From: Streptomyces flavidovirens DSM 40150 | GTDB taxonomy: Bacteria; Actinomycetota; Actinomycetes; Streptomycetales; Streptomycetaceae | Assembly: GCF_000429085.1 (NCBI RefSeq) | Contig: NZ_AUBE01000002.1 | Location: forward strand, 40,824 to 104,823 | Reading direction: 5' to 3' | DNA: 64,000 nucleotides | Shown: in pieces, positions 35,341-45,271 of the stretch | Layout of the letters: each line of letters begins with the position of its first letter | Numbering within the stretch: the first letter of the stretch is position 1 | Translations under genes and position numbers: made by a program | Notes under the pieces: model-generated | Told to the model about the DNA's origin: nothing | Database searches by the model: none | What the model saw: only the letters and a program-made list of their open reading frames with translations

Positions 35341-35923
35341 CCACCGCCGCCGCTGCCGGGCGACGCCGCGCGCCGCCCGGCGCGGCGTCGCCCGCCGCGA
35401 TGCCGGTGGTGCGGTACGTCGTGACCCGCTTGGCCGCGGGACCGCTGCCGAGCCAGTCGGTACGTACCCACAGGAGGGTCTCCTCCGCGCGCTCCCGGTG
35501 GCCGATCCAACCGGCCTTCAGCCACAGCCCGGCGCCGGCGCCCGCCATCAGCAGTCCGCCCGCGCCCGGCAGCGCGAAGGCGCTTCCCACGGCGGCGAGA
35601 AAGGCGGCCGCCAGCCACCAGCGGCGGTTGCGGCGCCAGGCCCGCGCCGTCACGGAGCGGTCCTGGAGGAAGTCGCGGCGGGCGGCGCGGGTCGCGGTGG
35701 CGGCCAGTGCGGCGTAACGGCCCCTGCGGGCCAGTGCGGTGGCCGCGGCCGCGACCACGAAGAGCGCGGCTCCGGCCAGGAGCCCGATCCTGCGCCCGGT
35801 CAGTCCGGGGACGAGCGCTCCGATGCCGGCGGCCAGGAGCCCGAGCCACCACAGCGGCGCCGCCCCGGCCCGTACGACCACCGCCACCCTCGCCAACGAC
35901 TGCGCCTGCTCTGCGCGCCCCAC
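35309..35923 (-). CDS. Membrane protein of unknown function
   Basis: 204 residues with hydrophobic segments at about 24-40, 47-63, 106-121 and 122-137, separated by a basic cytoplasmic loop (ATRAARRDFLQDRSVTARAW). The C-terminus is Ala/Pro/Arg-rich. No family was recognised. It starts with GTG 35923 after AGAGG, and is convergent with the Roadblock cluster. It could be a membrane partner of that cluster, but only position suggests so. Confidence 0.6.
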   Translation of the reverse strand: MGRAEQAQSLARVAVVVRAGAAPLWWLGLLAAGIGALVPGLTGRRIGLLAGAALFVVAAAATALARRGRYAALAATATRAARRDFLQDRSVTARAWRRNRRWWLAAAFLAAVGSAFALPGAGGLLMAGAGAGLWLKAGWIGHRERAEETLLWVRTDWLGSGPAAKRVTTYRTTGIAAGDAAPGGARRRPAAAAVVTRRVRPRSS

Positions 35924-36026
35924 GACCGCCTCTTCCCTGCCGGGTTCGACTGTTTCCAGTCGGGGAGGGTAATGCCGGATTCTGAGCGCCGGGTGAAAAA
36001 CCGCCGAGAACGCGCGGGGCGGGGCC

Positions 36027-36863
36027 CTACTCGACGAACAGTCCGCGCGCCGCCGCCTTCGCGTCGAACTCCTCCAGCCGCGCCTGCGCGTCCGGCAGGT
36101 CGTCGCACATCGCCTCCAGCAGCACCCGCCCCAGCAGCATCGGCGCGCACGCCGTGTCGAAGGCCAGGCCCGTGCCGACCGCCGCCGGGATCAGCAGGTC
36201 GCTGTGGGCGGCCACGGGCGCGAAGGCGGAGTCGGCGACCGTCACCACCGTCAGGCCCTGCTCCTGCGCGTACGCCAGCGCGTCCACGACCTCGCGCGGA
36301 TGACGCGGCAGGGCGAAGCACAGCAGCGCGCTCGCGCCCGCCCGGCGGGCCCCGTCGATGCGGTCGGTGAGCATCGAGCCGCTCTCGTCGAGGAGGCGTA
36401 CGTCGGGGTGGACCTTCGCCGCGAAGTACGCGAAGCCGCGCGCCTGCGAGGACGCGGCACGCAGGCCGAGCACGGGCAGCGGGCGGGAGGCGGCGAGGAT
36501 ACGGCCCGCCTCCTCGACGGGGCGGGGGTCGGCGAGCAGCTCGGAGAGGTGCTTGAGGTTCTCGATCTCGGCCTGGACCGCCTGCTGGTACTCGTTGTAC
36601 TTGTCCTCGCCCCGCGAGGGCTCGGTGGGCGCGACCTCGCGCAGGTGCTTGCGCAGGGCCGGGTAGCCGTCGAAGCCGAGCGCGACCGCGAAGCGTGTGA
36701 CGGACGGCTGGCTGACGCCGGCCAGCTCGGCCAGCTCCACGCTCGACAGGAAGGGCACATCGGCGGCCCGGCGCACCATGCAGTGCGCGATGCGCCGCTG
36801 GGTCGGCGTGAGCCGGTGCCCGTCGAAGAGCTGCTGCAGTCGTGCGGCAGGGCTGTCGCTCAT
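36027..36863 (-). CDS. RpiR-family transcriptional regulator (HTH + SIS domains)
   Basis: 278 residues. The N-terminal helix-turn-helix (about 15-80) has LTPTQRRIAHCMVRR and AGVSQPSVTRFAVALGFDGY. The C-terminal SIS domain (about 120-260) has VLGLRAASSQARGFAYFAAK and VVTVADS. RpiR proteins sense phosphosugars or small metabolites through SIS. ATG 36863 follows GAGGGGG; ATG 36911 is an open-frame alternative. It lies 73 bases downstream of the ammonia-lyase-like gene on the same strand, so it is the natural candidate regulator of the histidine genes; direct evidence is lacking. Confidence 0.88.
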   Translation of the reverse strand: MSDSPAARLQQLFDGHRLTPTQRRIAHCMVRRAADVPFLSSVELAELAGVSQPSVTRFAVALGFDGYPALRKHLREVAPTEPSRGEDKYNEYQQAVQAEIENLKHLSELLADPRPVEEAGRILAASRPLPVLGLRAASSQARGFAYFAAKVHPDVRLLDESGSMLTDRIDGARRAGASALLCFALPRHPREVVDALAYAQEQGLTVVTVADSAFAPVAAHSDLLIPAAVGTGLAFDTACAPMLLGRVLLEAMCDDLPDAQARLEEFDAKAAARGLFVE

Positions 36864-36936
36864 GCCATCCCCCTCAGAGTTCCCTACATCATCCGTGCGT
36901 CCGCGCATCACAAGTCCCTGCGTCTCAGGTCCGGCA

Positions 36937-38403
36937 TCACAGGTCCGTGAACTGGTCGAGCAGCGCGGCCGCCGCAGTCACATCATCGGTGAGCGGGCGG
37001 TCCACCTGGTCGGAATCGAGCGCGCCGTCCGCGAGCGCGAAGGCCCGGCCGACCGGCAGTTGCGGGTCGGGACGCAGGTCGCGCTGGCGCAAGGCCCGGA
37101 CGGCGCCGACGAGTTCGCAGCCGACGACATGCCGGTACGCGTCGCCGGCGCGCAGCGCCTGGCGTGCGGCGAGCGAGGCGAAGCTGGCCTGCTCCTCGAC
37201 GCCCCGCGAGAGCACGGCGTGGCCGAGCGAGGCGGGGGCGGAGAGGGCGCTCAGGTCGCCGAGGGCGGCCCCGGCGGCGTACTCCAGGATCATCACGCCC
37301 GAGCTGCCCGGCTCGCCGTCGGCGAGGAAGGGGCGCAGTCGGGTGAAGGCCGGCTCGTTGAGCGCGGAGAGCCGGGAGGTGGACAGCCGGGCGGTCTGCG
37401 TGACGGCGAGCCGGAAATGGTCGAGGGCCAGGCCCAGTTGGGACAGGTAGAAGCCGCCGTGGTGGTAGGCGGACATGTCTTCGGGGCAGATCAGCGGATT
37501 CTCGGCGGCCGCGTTGATCTCGACGGCGAGCGTACGTTCCAGCAGGTCGGCCGCGTCCTGCGCGGGCCCGTGTATCTGCGGCAGACAGCGGAAGCCGTAC
37601 GGGTCCTGGATGCGGCCCAGTGGCGGCGTGGGCCGCTCGGGGGCGCCGAGGAGCCGTCGCATGGTGGCGGCGACGGCGTACGAACCGGGGTGCGGGCGGG
37701 CCGCGTGGACGGGTTCGGCGTACGCCTCGTACGAGCCGTCGACCGCGAGGAGCGAGAGCGCGCCGACGACCTGGGTGGCGGTGATGAGGCGGCGCAGTTC
37801 GTCGAGGGCGAGGGCGGCCTGGCCGAGGGTGAGGGCGTTGCTGCTGATCAGGGCGAGGGCGTCGTTGTTGTCGAGCGGCTGGGCCTCGGGCGGCGTACCG
37901 CTTCCGAGCCAGGGCTGCTCGCCCGCCAGAGCGAGGCCCACCTGGGACAGGGCCGCGATGTCGCCCGTACCGACGGAGCCGTACTCGTTGACGACGGGGT
38001 ACGCGCCGGACTCCAGCGCCTCGCACAGGGCGGTCACGACGGTGGGGCGCAGGCCCGCGCCGCCCGCGAGGAGCTGGTTCGCGCGGACGGCGAGCATGGC
38101 GCGTACCTCGCGGGCGGGCAGCGTGGCGCCGATCGCGCCGGCGTGGCTGCGCAGCAGACGCAGGCCGTGGTCGGCGGCGGCTTCGCTGGGCACGGCCTCG
38201 GAGCGGTTGGCGCCGACGCCGGTGGAGCGGCCGTAGACGCGGCCGGACGCGGCGAGCTCGCGGGCGGCGTGCCAGGAGTCCTCGACGCGCTTCATGGCCT
38301 CGGTGCCGGGGACGGGGCGCGCGACGCCGTCGGCGAGGCGGACGACGTCGGCGACGGGGAGGCTCTGCCCGTCCAGGACGACCACCATGTGGGACGACTT
38401 CAT
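36937..38403 (-). CDS. Histidine/aromatic ammonia-lyase family protein without Ala-Ser-Gly triad
   Basis: 488 residues, family-sized. Conserved family blocks are present: YGRSTGVGANR, LRLLRSHAGAIG, QDPYGFRCLPQIHG, EINAAAENPLI and GSSGVMILEYAAGA. The loop that makes the MIO electrophile is altered: instead of GSVGASGDL it reads GSVGTGDIA (residues 142-150), one residue short and with Thr in place of Ser. Normal MIO formation is therefore doubtful. ATG 38403 has AAGGAGG at good distance. It may be a divergent lyase or a non-catalytic relative, so I do not call it hutH. Context links it to histidine metabolism. Confidence 0.85.
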   Translation of the reverse strand: MKSSHMVVVLDGQSLPVADVVRLADGVARPVPGTEAMKRVEDSWHAARELAASGRVYGRSTGVGANRSEAVPSEAAADHGLRLLRSHAGAIGATLPAREVRAMLAVRANQLLAGGAGLRPTVVTALCEALESGAYPVVNEYGSVGTGDIAALSQVGLALAGEQPWLGSGTPPEAQPLDNNDALALISSNALTLGQAALALDELRRLITATQVVGALSLLAVDGSYEAYAEPVHAARPHPGSYAVAATMRRLLGAPERPTPPLGRIQDPYGFRCLPQIHGPAQDAADLLERTLAVEINAAAENPLICPEDMSAYHHGGFYLSQLGLALDHFRLAVTQTARLSTSRLSALNEPAFTRLRPFLADGEPGSSGVMILEYAAGAALGDLSALSAPASLGHAVLSRGVEEQASFASLAARQALRAGDAYRHVVGCELVGAVRALRQRDLRPDPQLPVGRAFALADGALDSDQVDRPLTDDVTAAAALLDQFTDL

Positions 38404-38473
38404 TCGCAAACGCCTCCTTTTCGGACAGCTCGTCTCGCCCACCGGTCGGCCGTAACCAGTGATTTACCTCAGA

Positions 38474-38490
38474 GCATTGACATCTATTCA
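38474..38490. promoter_or_regulatory. Second copy of the hut-associated motif
   Basis: The 17 bases gcattgacatctattca differ at two positions from gcattggcgtctattca at 30260-30276 upstream of hutU. It lies between the ammonia-lyase-like gene (71-87 bases before its start) and the divergent ABC transporter operon, so one protein could govern both. The second inverted arm is not conserved here. Part of it (ttgaca) could also be a -35 box for the plus strand. Confidence 0.5.
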
Positions 38491-38540
38491 GACACCAAGA
38501 ACTCTGCATGACCATATACAGCCCCGGCAAGGGATGGCCG

Positions 38541-39701
38541 ATGATCAAATTTGACGCAGTCCACAAGCGCTTCCCGAACGGCACGACAGCGGTCGACAAC
38601 CTCAGCCTGGAGATGCCGGAAGGCGGCATCACGGTCCTGGTCGGCTCGTCCGGATGCGGCAAGACGACCACCCTCCGCATGATCAACCGCATGGTCGACC
38701 CGACCTCGGGCACCATCCGGGTCGCGGGCAGGGACATCCTCGAAGCAGACGCCGCCGAGCTGCGGCGCGGCATCGGATACGTCATCCAGCAATCGGGGCT
38801 CTTCCCGCACCGCACCGTCCTCGACAACATCGCCACCGTCCCGCTGCTGCTGGGGTGGGGCCGCAAGAAGGCGCGGGCCAGGGCCTCGGAACTCCTGGAG
38901 ACCGTCGGCCTCACCGCCGGCGCGGGCAGGCGTTACCCGCACCAGCTCTCCGGCGGCCAGCAGCAGCGCGTGGGCGTCGCGCGGGCGCTGGCGGCGGACC
39001 CGCCCGTACTGCTGATGGACGAACCGTTCGGCGCGGTGGACCCGGTCGTGCGCACCCAGCTCCAGGACGAGCTGCTGCGCCTCCAGCGAGAGCTGAGCAA
39101 GACCATCGTCTTCGTCACGCACGACATCGACGAAGCGGTGCGCCTCGGTGACCGCATAGCCGTCTTCCGCACCGGCGGCCACCTCGTCCAGTGCGCCCCG
39201 CCCGCCGAGCTGCTGGCCCGCCCGGCCGACGGCTTCGTGGCCGATTTCCTGGGCGCCGAGCGGGGCCTGAAGCTGCTGTCGCTGACCACACTGGCTGATG
39301 TCCCGCAGCGGCGTGCGACGACGGTACGGGCCGGCGAGAAGCCGGCGCCGCAGGCCGGCTGGCAGCTTGTCACCTCCGCCGAGGGCAGGCCGCTGGGCTG
39401 GCTGGACCCGGCGACAGCGGCCATGTCCGGCACCGGCGGCACGGCGGGTGAGGCCGCGCTGGTACCGGTACGGCCGCTGTCCGACGGGGACTCCCTCCTG
39501 TCGGCGCTCAACGAGTCGGTGGCGTCCCCCAGCGGTCTGGTGGCCCGCGTGGACGCGGAGGGCGTCCTCACCGGAGTCACCTCCCGCGAGGAGATCCACG
39601 ACCGGGCGGGCACGGCGCACGCCACAGCTACCCGCCCGGCGTCACGGGCTGCGGACGAGGCCCCCGCGTCCCACGCGGCACTCCAGCGGCGTACCGCATG
39701 A
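38541..39701 (+). CDS. ABC transporter ATPase, OpuCA/ProV (quaternary amine) type
   Basis: 386 residues. Walker A GSSGCGKTTT, Q-loop YVIQQSGLFP, signature LSGGQQQR, Walker B VLLMDEPFGAVDP and the switch His in VFVTHDIDEA are all present. The C-terminal part (about 290-370) corresponds to CBS-like regulatory domains (SDGDSLLSALNESVASPSG). The QAT class imports glycine betaine, choline, proline or histidine. ATG 38541 (MIKFDAV) has AAGGGA 7 bases upstream. It heads a four-gene operon and ends with an ATGA overlap into the first permease. Confidence 0.93.
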   Translation: MIKFDAVHKRFPNGTTAVDNLSLEMPEGGITVLVGSSGCGKTTTLRMINRMVDPTSGTIRVAGRDILEADAAELRRGIGYVIQQSGLFPHRTVLDNIATVPLLLGWGRKKARARASELLETVGLTAGAGRRYPHQLSGGQQQRVGVARALAADPPVLLMDEPFGAVDPVVRTQLQDELLRLQRELSKTIVFVTHDIDEAVRLGDRIAVFRTGGHLVQCAPPAELLARPADGFVADFLGAERGLKLLSLTTLADVPQRRATTVRAGEKPAPQAGWQLVTSAEGRPLGWLDPATAAMSGTGGTAGEAALVPVRPLSDGDSLLSALNESVASPSGLVARVDAEGVLTGVTSREEIHDRAGTAHATATRPASRAADEAPASHAALQRRTA

Positions 39702-40342
39702 CCGTCGAGTGGGCGTGGATATCCGACCACGCGAGCGACCTCGCCACCCTCACCGTCTCCCACCTCCAGGCCGCCCTCACCGCCGTCGCCCTCGGCCTGC
39801 TGATCTCGCTCCCGCTGGCCGTCGTCGCCCACCGCATCCGGCCCCTGCGCGGGCTGCTGCTCGGCCTGTCCAACGTCCTGTTCACCATCCCCTCCATCGC
39901 GATCTTCGTGCTGCTGCTCCCGGTCACCGGCCTCACCCGCACGACGACGGTCGTCGGCCTGACCGTCTACACGCTGGTCGTGCTGCTCCGTAACACCGTC
40001 GAGGGCCTGGACGCCGTACCCGTCAAGGTCCGCGAGGCCGCCAGGGCCATGGGCACCCGCCCCCTGCGCACCCTGCTCACCGTCGAGCTGCCGCTCGCGC
40101 TCCCGGTGATCATGGCGGGCGTACGCATCGCGACGGTCATGTCGATCTCGCTGGTGAGCGTCGCGACGTACATAGGCGACGGCGGACTCGGCCAGCTCTT
40201 CACCGACGGCTTCCAGCGCAACTTCCCCACCCCCGTGATCACGGGTGTCGTGCTCACCCTCCTGCTCGCGCTGGTCGCGGACGCGCTGCTGGTCGCCGTC
40301 CAGTACGTGCTCACTCCCTGGACCAGGAAGCGCGGGGCCTGA
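39698..40342 (+). CDS. ABC transporter permease, OpuCB type
   Basis: 214 residues, about 5 membrane helices. The EAA loop reads VKVREAARAMGTRPLRTLL then VELPLALPVIMAG, which docks to the ATPase. NVLFTIPSIAIFVLLLP is typical of OpuC permeases. ATG 39698 overlaps the ATPase stop (ATGA). It pairs with the second permease at 40346 to form the channel. Confidence 0.92.
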   Translation: MTVEWAWISDHASDLATLTVSHLQAALTAVALGLLISLPLAVVAHRIRPLRGLLLGLSNVLFTIPSIAIFVLLLPVTGLTRTTTVVGLTVYTLVVLLRNTVEGLDAVPVKVREAARAMGTRPLRTLLTVELPLALPVIMAGVRIATVMSISLVSVATYIGDGGLGQLFTDGFQRNFPTPVITGVVLTLLLALVADALLVAVQYVLTPWTRKRGA

Positions 40343-40345
40343 ATC

Positions 40346-41017
40346 ATGTACGAACTCTTCTCCGACCTCGGCTCCTGGCTGACCAGCGGCGAGCAGTGGG
40401 CAGGCCCCGACGGCATCGCGCACCGCCTCGCCGAGCACCTCCAGTACTCGCTCATCGCCACCCTCGTGGCCGCCGTGATCGCGCTGCCCGTCGGCCTGCT
40501 CATCGGCCACACCGGCCGGGGCGCCTTCCTCGCCATCAACTTGTCGTCGTTCGGGCGCGCCCTGCCCACCGTCGGCCTGGTCGTGCTGGTCTTCCTGGCG
40601 AGTGGTCTGTCCATGACCCCGGTGTACGTCGCGCTGGTCGCCCTCGCCGTGCCCGCCATCGTGACCAACACGTACGCCGGCATGACCGCCGTCGACGCCG
40701 ACGTGAAGGACGCGGCCCGTGGGCAGGGCATGCGCGCCCACCAGGTCCTCTTCCAGGTCGAACTGCCGCTCGCCCTCCCCCTGATCATGACCGGGCTGCG
40801 CCTGGCCCTGATCCAGGTCGTCGCCACCGCCACCATCGCGGCGTACGTCAGCTTCGGCGGCCTGGGCCGGTATGTCTTCGACGGGCTCGCGCAGCGCGAC
40901 CTCGTGCAGGTGCTGGGCGGGGCGGTGCTGGTCGCCGTCATCGCCGTCGTACTCGACCTGGTCCTGGCCGGACTCCAGCGCGCCCTGTTCCGCCACCGCC
41001 ACCACGCAGCCCACTGA
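40346..41017 (+). CDS. ABC transporter permease, OpuCD type
   Basis: 223 residues with about 6 hydrophobic segments. The EAA loop is VDADVKDAARGQGMRAHQVL then VELPLALPLIMTG; FGRALPTVGLVVL and TNTYAGM are family features. It starts 3 bases after the first permease stop, with AGGAAG upstream, and its TGA overlaps ATG 41017, an alternative start of the binding protein. Paralogous to the preceding permease. Confidence 0.92.
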   Translation: MYELFSDLGSWLTSGEQWAGPDGIAHRLAEHLQYSLIATLVAAVIALPVGLLIGHTGRGAFLAINLSSFGRALPTVGLVVLVFLASGLSMTPVYVALVALAVPAIVTNTYAGMTAVDADVKDAARGQGMRAHQVLFQVELPLALPLIMTGLRLALIQVVATATIAAYVSFGGLGRYVFDGLAQRDLVQVLGGAVLVAVIAVVLDLVLAGLQRALFRHRHHAAH

Positions 41018-41028
41018 TGGAGCCCTCC

Positions 41029-41964
41029 ATGAACCGCAGGACCCTGCTCGGCGGCCTCTTCGCCACCGCCACCGTCCCCGCCGTCGCCGCGTGCAGCAGC
41101 GGCATCACCTCCCTCGAAGGCGAGGGAGGTGCCGGGGCCGGGGGCGGCGGCTCCAGCGCCGACGGCGTCACCATCGGCACCGCCAACTTCACCGAGAACC
41201 AGATCCTCGGTCACCTGTACGCCGCCGTGCTCGGCGCCGCCGGGATCAGGACGACCGTCCGTCCGAACCTCGGCACCCGCGAAATCCTCATCCCGGCCCT
41301 CAAGGGCGGCGACATCGACCTGCTCCCCGAATACCAGGGCGCGCTCCTGCACTACCTCGACGCGAAGGCGAAGGAGACGGAGGAGGGCGAAATGCAGAAC
41401 GCCCTCGCCGTCGCGCTCCCCAGGGGCCTCCAGATCCTCCCGTACGGCAGGGCGGAGGACTCCGACGCCTTCGCCGTCACCCGCGAGACGGCCGAGAAGT
41501 ACGGGCTGAAATCCCTCGCCGACCTGGCCAGGCACAACGGGAAGCTCGTCATCGGCGCGGCCCCCGAGGTGAAGAAGCGCACGGTCGGGGCCGTCGGCCT
41601 GAAGGACGAATACGGCGTGGAGTTCAAGGAGTTCAAGTCCCTGGACTCCTCGGGCCCGCTGGTCAAGGGCGCGCTCAAGAAGGGCGACGTGGACGTGGCG
41701 AACCTCTTCACCACCGACACGGACATCCTCGCCGAGGGCTGGGTCGTCCTCACCGACCCCAAGAACCTCATCCCCGGCCAGCACGTCGTGCCGCTGATCG
41801 CCGACCGCAAGGCGGACTCGACCGTACGCAAGGCACTGGCCCGCCTCGGCAACGCCCTCACGACCGAGGACCTGACCGAGCTCAACCGCCAGGTCGACAA
41901 GGACAAGAAGGACCCGGAGGACGTCGCGAACGCCTGGGCCGCCGCCCACCGCCTCACGAAGTAA
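41029..41964 (+). CDS. Substrate-binding lipoprotein, OpuCC/ProX type
   Basis: 311 residues. The N-terminus MNRRTLLGGLFATATVPAV then AACSSG is a lipoprotein signal, with an Arg-Arg pair that may use Tat. The binding domain reads IGTANFTENQILGHLYAAVL, NLGTREILIPALKGGDID and LLPEYQGALLHYL, typical of QAT binding proteins. Aromatic cage residues cannot be assigned safely, so betaine versus histidine is undecided. ATG 41029 follows GGAG by 6 bases. Confidence 0.92.
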   Translation: MNRRTLLGGLFATATVPAVAACSSGITSLEGEGGAGAGGGGSSADGVTIGTANFTENQILGHLYAAVLGAAGIRTTVRPNLGTREILIPALKGGDIDLLPEYQGALLHYLDAKAKETEEGEMQNALAVALPRGLQILPYGRAEDSDAFAVTRETAEKYGLKSLADLARHNGKLVIGAAPEVKKRTVGAVGLKDEYGVEFKEFKSLDSSGPLVKGALKKGDVDVANLFTTDTDILAEGWVVLTDPKNLIPGQHVVPLIADRKADSTVRKALARLGNALTTEDLTELNRQVDKDKKDPEDVANAWAAAHRLTK

Positions 41965-41977
41965 GGAGAGTCTCTCC

Positions 41978-43401
41978 ATGGCCGATTCCCTGGTCGAGCG
42001 CCGCTCGATCGACGGCGTACCGGACAGCGAACGGCACGGCACCGCCTTCAGCCAGTTCACCCTCTGGCTCGGCGCGAACCTCCAGATCACCGCCGTCGTC
42101 ACCGGCGCGCTCGCGGTCGTGTTCGGCGGCGGAGCCCTGTGGTCGGCCGTCGGCCTGCTCGTCGGCAACGTACTCGGCGGCGCCGTGATGGCCCTGCACT
42201 CGGCGCAGGGCCCGAAGCTGGGCCTGCCCCAGATGATCCAGTCCCGCGCCCAGTTCGGCGTCAAGGGAGCCGTGGTCCCCCTCCTCCTGGTCATCGTCAT
42301 GTACGTCGGCTTCTTCGCCAGCGGCAGCGTGCTGGCCGGCCAGGCGGTCGGTGAACTGACCCGCCTCGGTGACACGGCGGGCATCGTGATCTTCGCGGCG
42401 GTCACCGCCGTGATGGCCGCCATCGGCTACCGCGTCATCCACGCGCTCGGGCGGGTGGCGAGCGTCGTCTGCGCGCTGGCGTTCGTGTATCTGGGCTTCC
42501 GCCTGCTGGACCGCGTCGACCTCGCAGAGGTCCTGGCGGACCACTCCTTCTCCCTCCCCATGTTCCTGCTGGCGGTGTCGCTGTCCGCGTCCTGGCAACT
42601 CGCGTTCGGCCCGTACGTCGCCGACTACTCCCGCTACCTCCCGCGCACGACGAGCGGCCGCGCCACCTTCTGGTGGACGCTCGGCGGCTCGGCGCTGGGG
42701 TCGAAGGGGGTGCCCCCACGCCCTTAAGGCTGTGGGGGAGGTCGATGACGTTCGGGGTGCTGGTGGCGGCGACGGCGGGGGACGCGTTCCTGGCGGGGCA
42801 GGTGAGTTACGTCGTGGCGCTCGGCGGCACCGGCCTGGTCGCGTCGTTCCTCTACTTCGTGATCGCGCTCGGCAAGCTGACGATCAACGTGCTCAACACG
42901 TACGGCGGCTTCATGTCGATGGTGACCGGCATCAGCGGCTTCCGGGGTCAGCGCGTGCTCTCGCCGCGCGGCCGGGCGGCGTACATCGCGGCGATCATGG
43001 TGGCGGGCACGGCGGTGGCGCTGCTCGGCAAGGACACCTTCCTGACGTCGTTCAAGGACTTCCTGCTCTTCCTGCTGACGTTCTTCACCCCGTGGTCGGC
43101 GATCAACCTGGTCGACTACTACCTGATCTCGCGCGAGCGTTACGACATCCCGGCCCTGTCCGACCCGGACGGCCGCTACGGCGCGTGGCGCTGGGACGCG
43201 CTGGCGGTGTACGCCGTGGGCATCGCCGTCCAGCTCCCCTTCCTGGTCACCCACTTCTACACCGGGCCGCTGGTGGCCCCACTGGGCGGCGCGGACATCT
43301 CGTGGGTGGTGGGCCTGGCCGTACCGGCACTGCTGTACTGGCTGCTGGCGCGGCGCGACACGTCGCACATCCCGGACCGGACGCTGCTGCCGCCGGCTTG
43401 A
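41978..43401 (+). pseudogene. NCS1-family permease (cytosine/purine/allantoin type), disrupted
   Basis: The first part (41978-42700) encodes the N-terminal half with TAFSQFTLWLGANLQITAVV and SWQLAFGPYVADYSRYLP, ending at GGSALG. A small insertion then puts a TAA in frame (stop at 42725-42727). The second half resumes in another frame at ATG 42745 (MTFGVLVAATAGDAF) and continues to 43401 with AINLVDYYLISRERYDI. Intact relatives read GGSALGAQWSMTFG across this point, so the break is exact. Together the halves give about 460 residues, the usual length. It follows the ABC operon by 13 bases. Two separate polypeptides are conceivable but unlikely to transport. Confidence 0.82.
42700..42744. mobile_element. 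Small palindromic insertion (MITE-like) in the permease gene
   Basis: The insert adds 41 bases bounded by gtcg at 42700-42703 and 42741-42744, possibly a target duplication. Its centre is an imperfect palindrome, tgcccccacgcccttaaggc then tgtgggggag. There is no coding capacity. It shifts the reading frame by two and adds a TAA. No second copy was seen in this window. Confidence 0.6.
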
Positions 43402-43430
43402 GGCTCTCGGGGAGGGGGGCCAAAAAGATA

Positions 43431-43489
43431 TCGCGGGGACCGCCGCACCCCCGGTTGCCCAGGGGGCGGGACGACGGCGGTCCCCGCGA
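43431..43489. terminator. Large hairpin after the permease
   Basis: A perfect 15-bp stem (43431-43445 with 43475-43489) encloses a smaller ccccc/ggggg hairpin. It closes the plus-strand transporter operon and may also serve the minus-strand cystathionine beta-synthase gene. Confidence 0.82.
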
Positions 43490-43714
43490 GGGACACGGGC
43501 CGGGTTCAGGGCCGGCTTCGTGTCCAGGCGTCCATGGAGTTCCGGGAGCCGCTCCGTTGTCCTTGACGCCGACAACAACCAAGGTGCCCGAGGCGTGTTA
43601 AGCCAGTGCTGCGCGGACGTGTCACCCTCGTACCACTTTCGCGAAGCTGCGGCGTCCGGCCTCCCGGCTCAGAGCCCGGCCCAGATCCCCGGCGCCCCCC
43701 TGGCCCAACTCCCG
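43490..43714. other. Gene-free spacer
   Basis: 225 bases between the terminator and the 3' end of the cystathionine beta-synthase gene. A plus-strand frame is open through here but has no ribosome site or recognisable product. Nothing else seen. Confidence 0.5.
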
Positions 43715-45112
<1,398 letters not shown>

Positions 45113-45271
45113 GATGCGCTCCGGGTTCTCCGTAATGGTGCCGCCCAGCGTAAAGGGCCGACAACGGCGCGTTCACGTTCGGGCGCGATTGAAGAGCGCC
45201 CACTACCGGGCAGTAAGCACTTGAGCGGAGCGAGCGGGAGGCTTCGAGGCCTGGAGGAGGTGGCTGCGACT

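Noticed and set aside
36937..38403. Plain annotation as hutH
   Set aside because: The Ala-Ser-Gly triad needed for the MIO group is not present, so the activity cannot be assumed.
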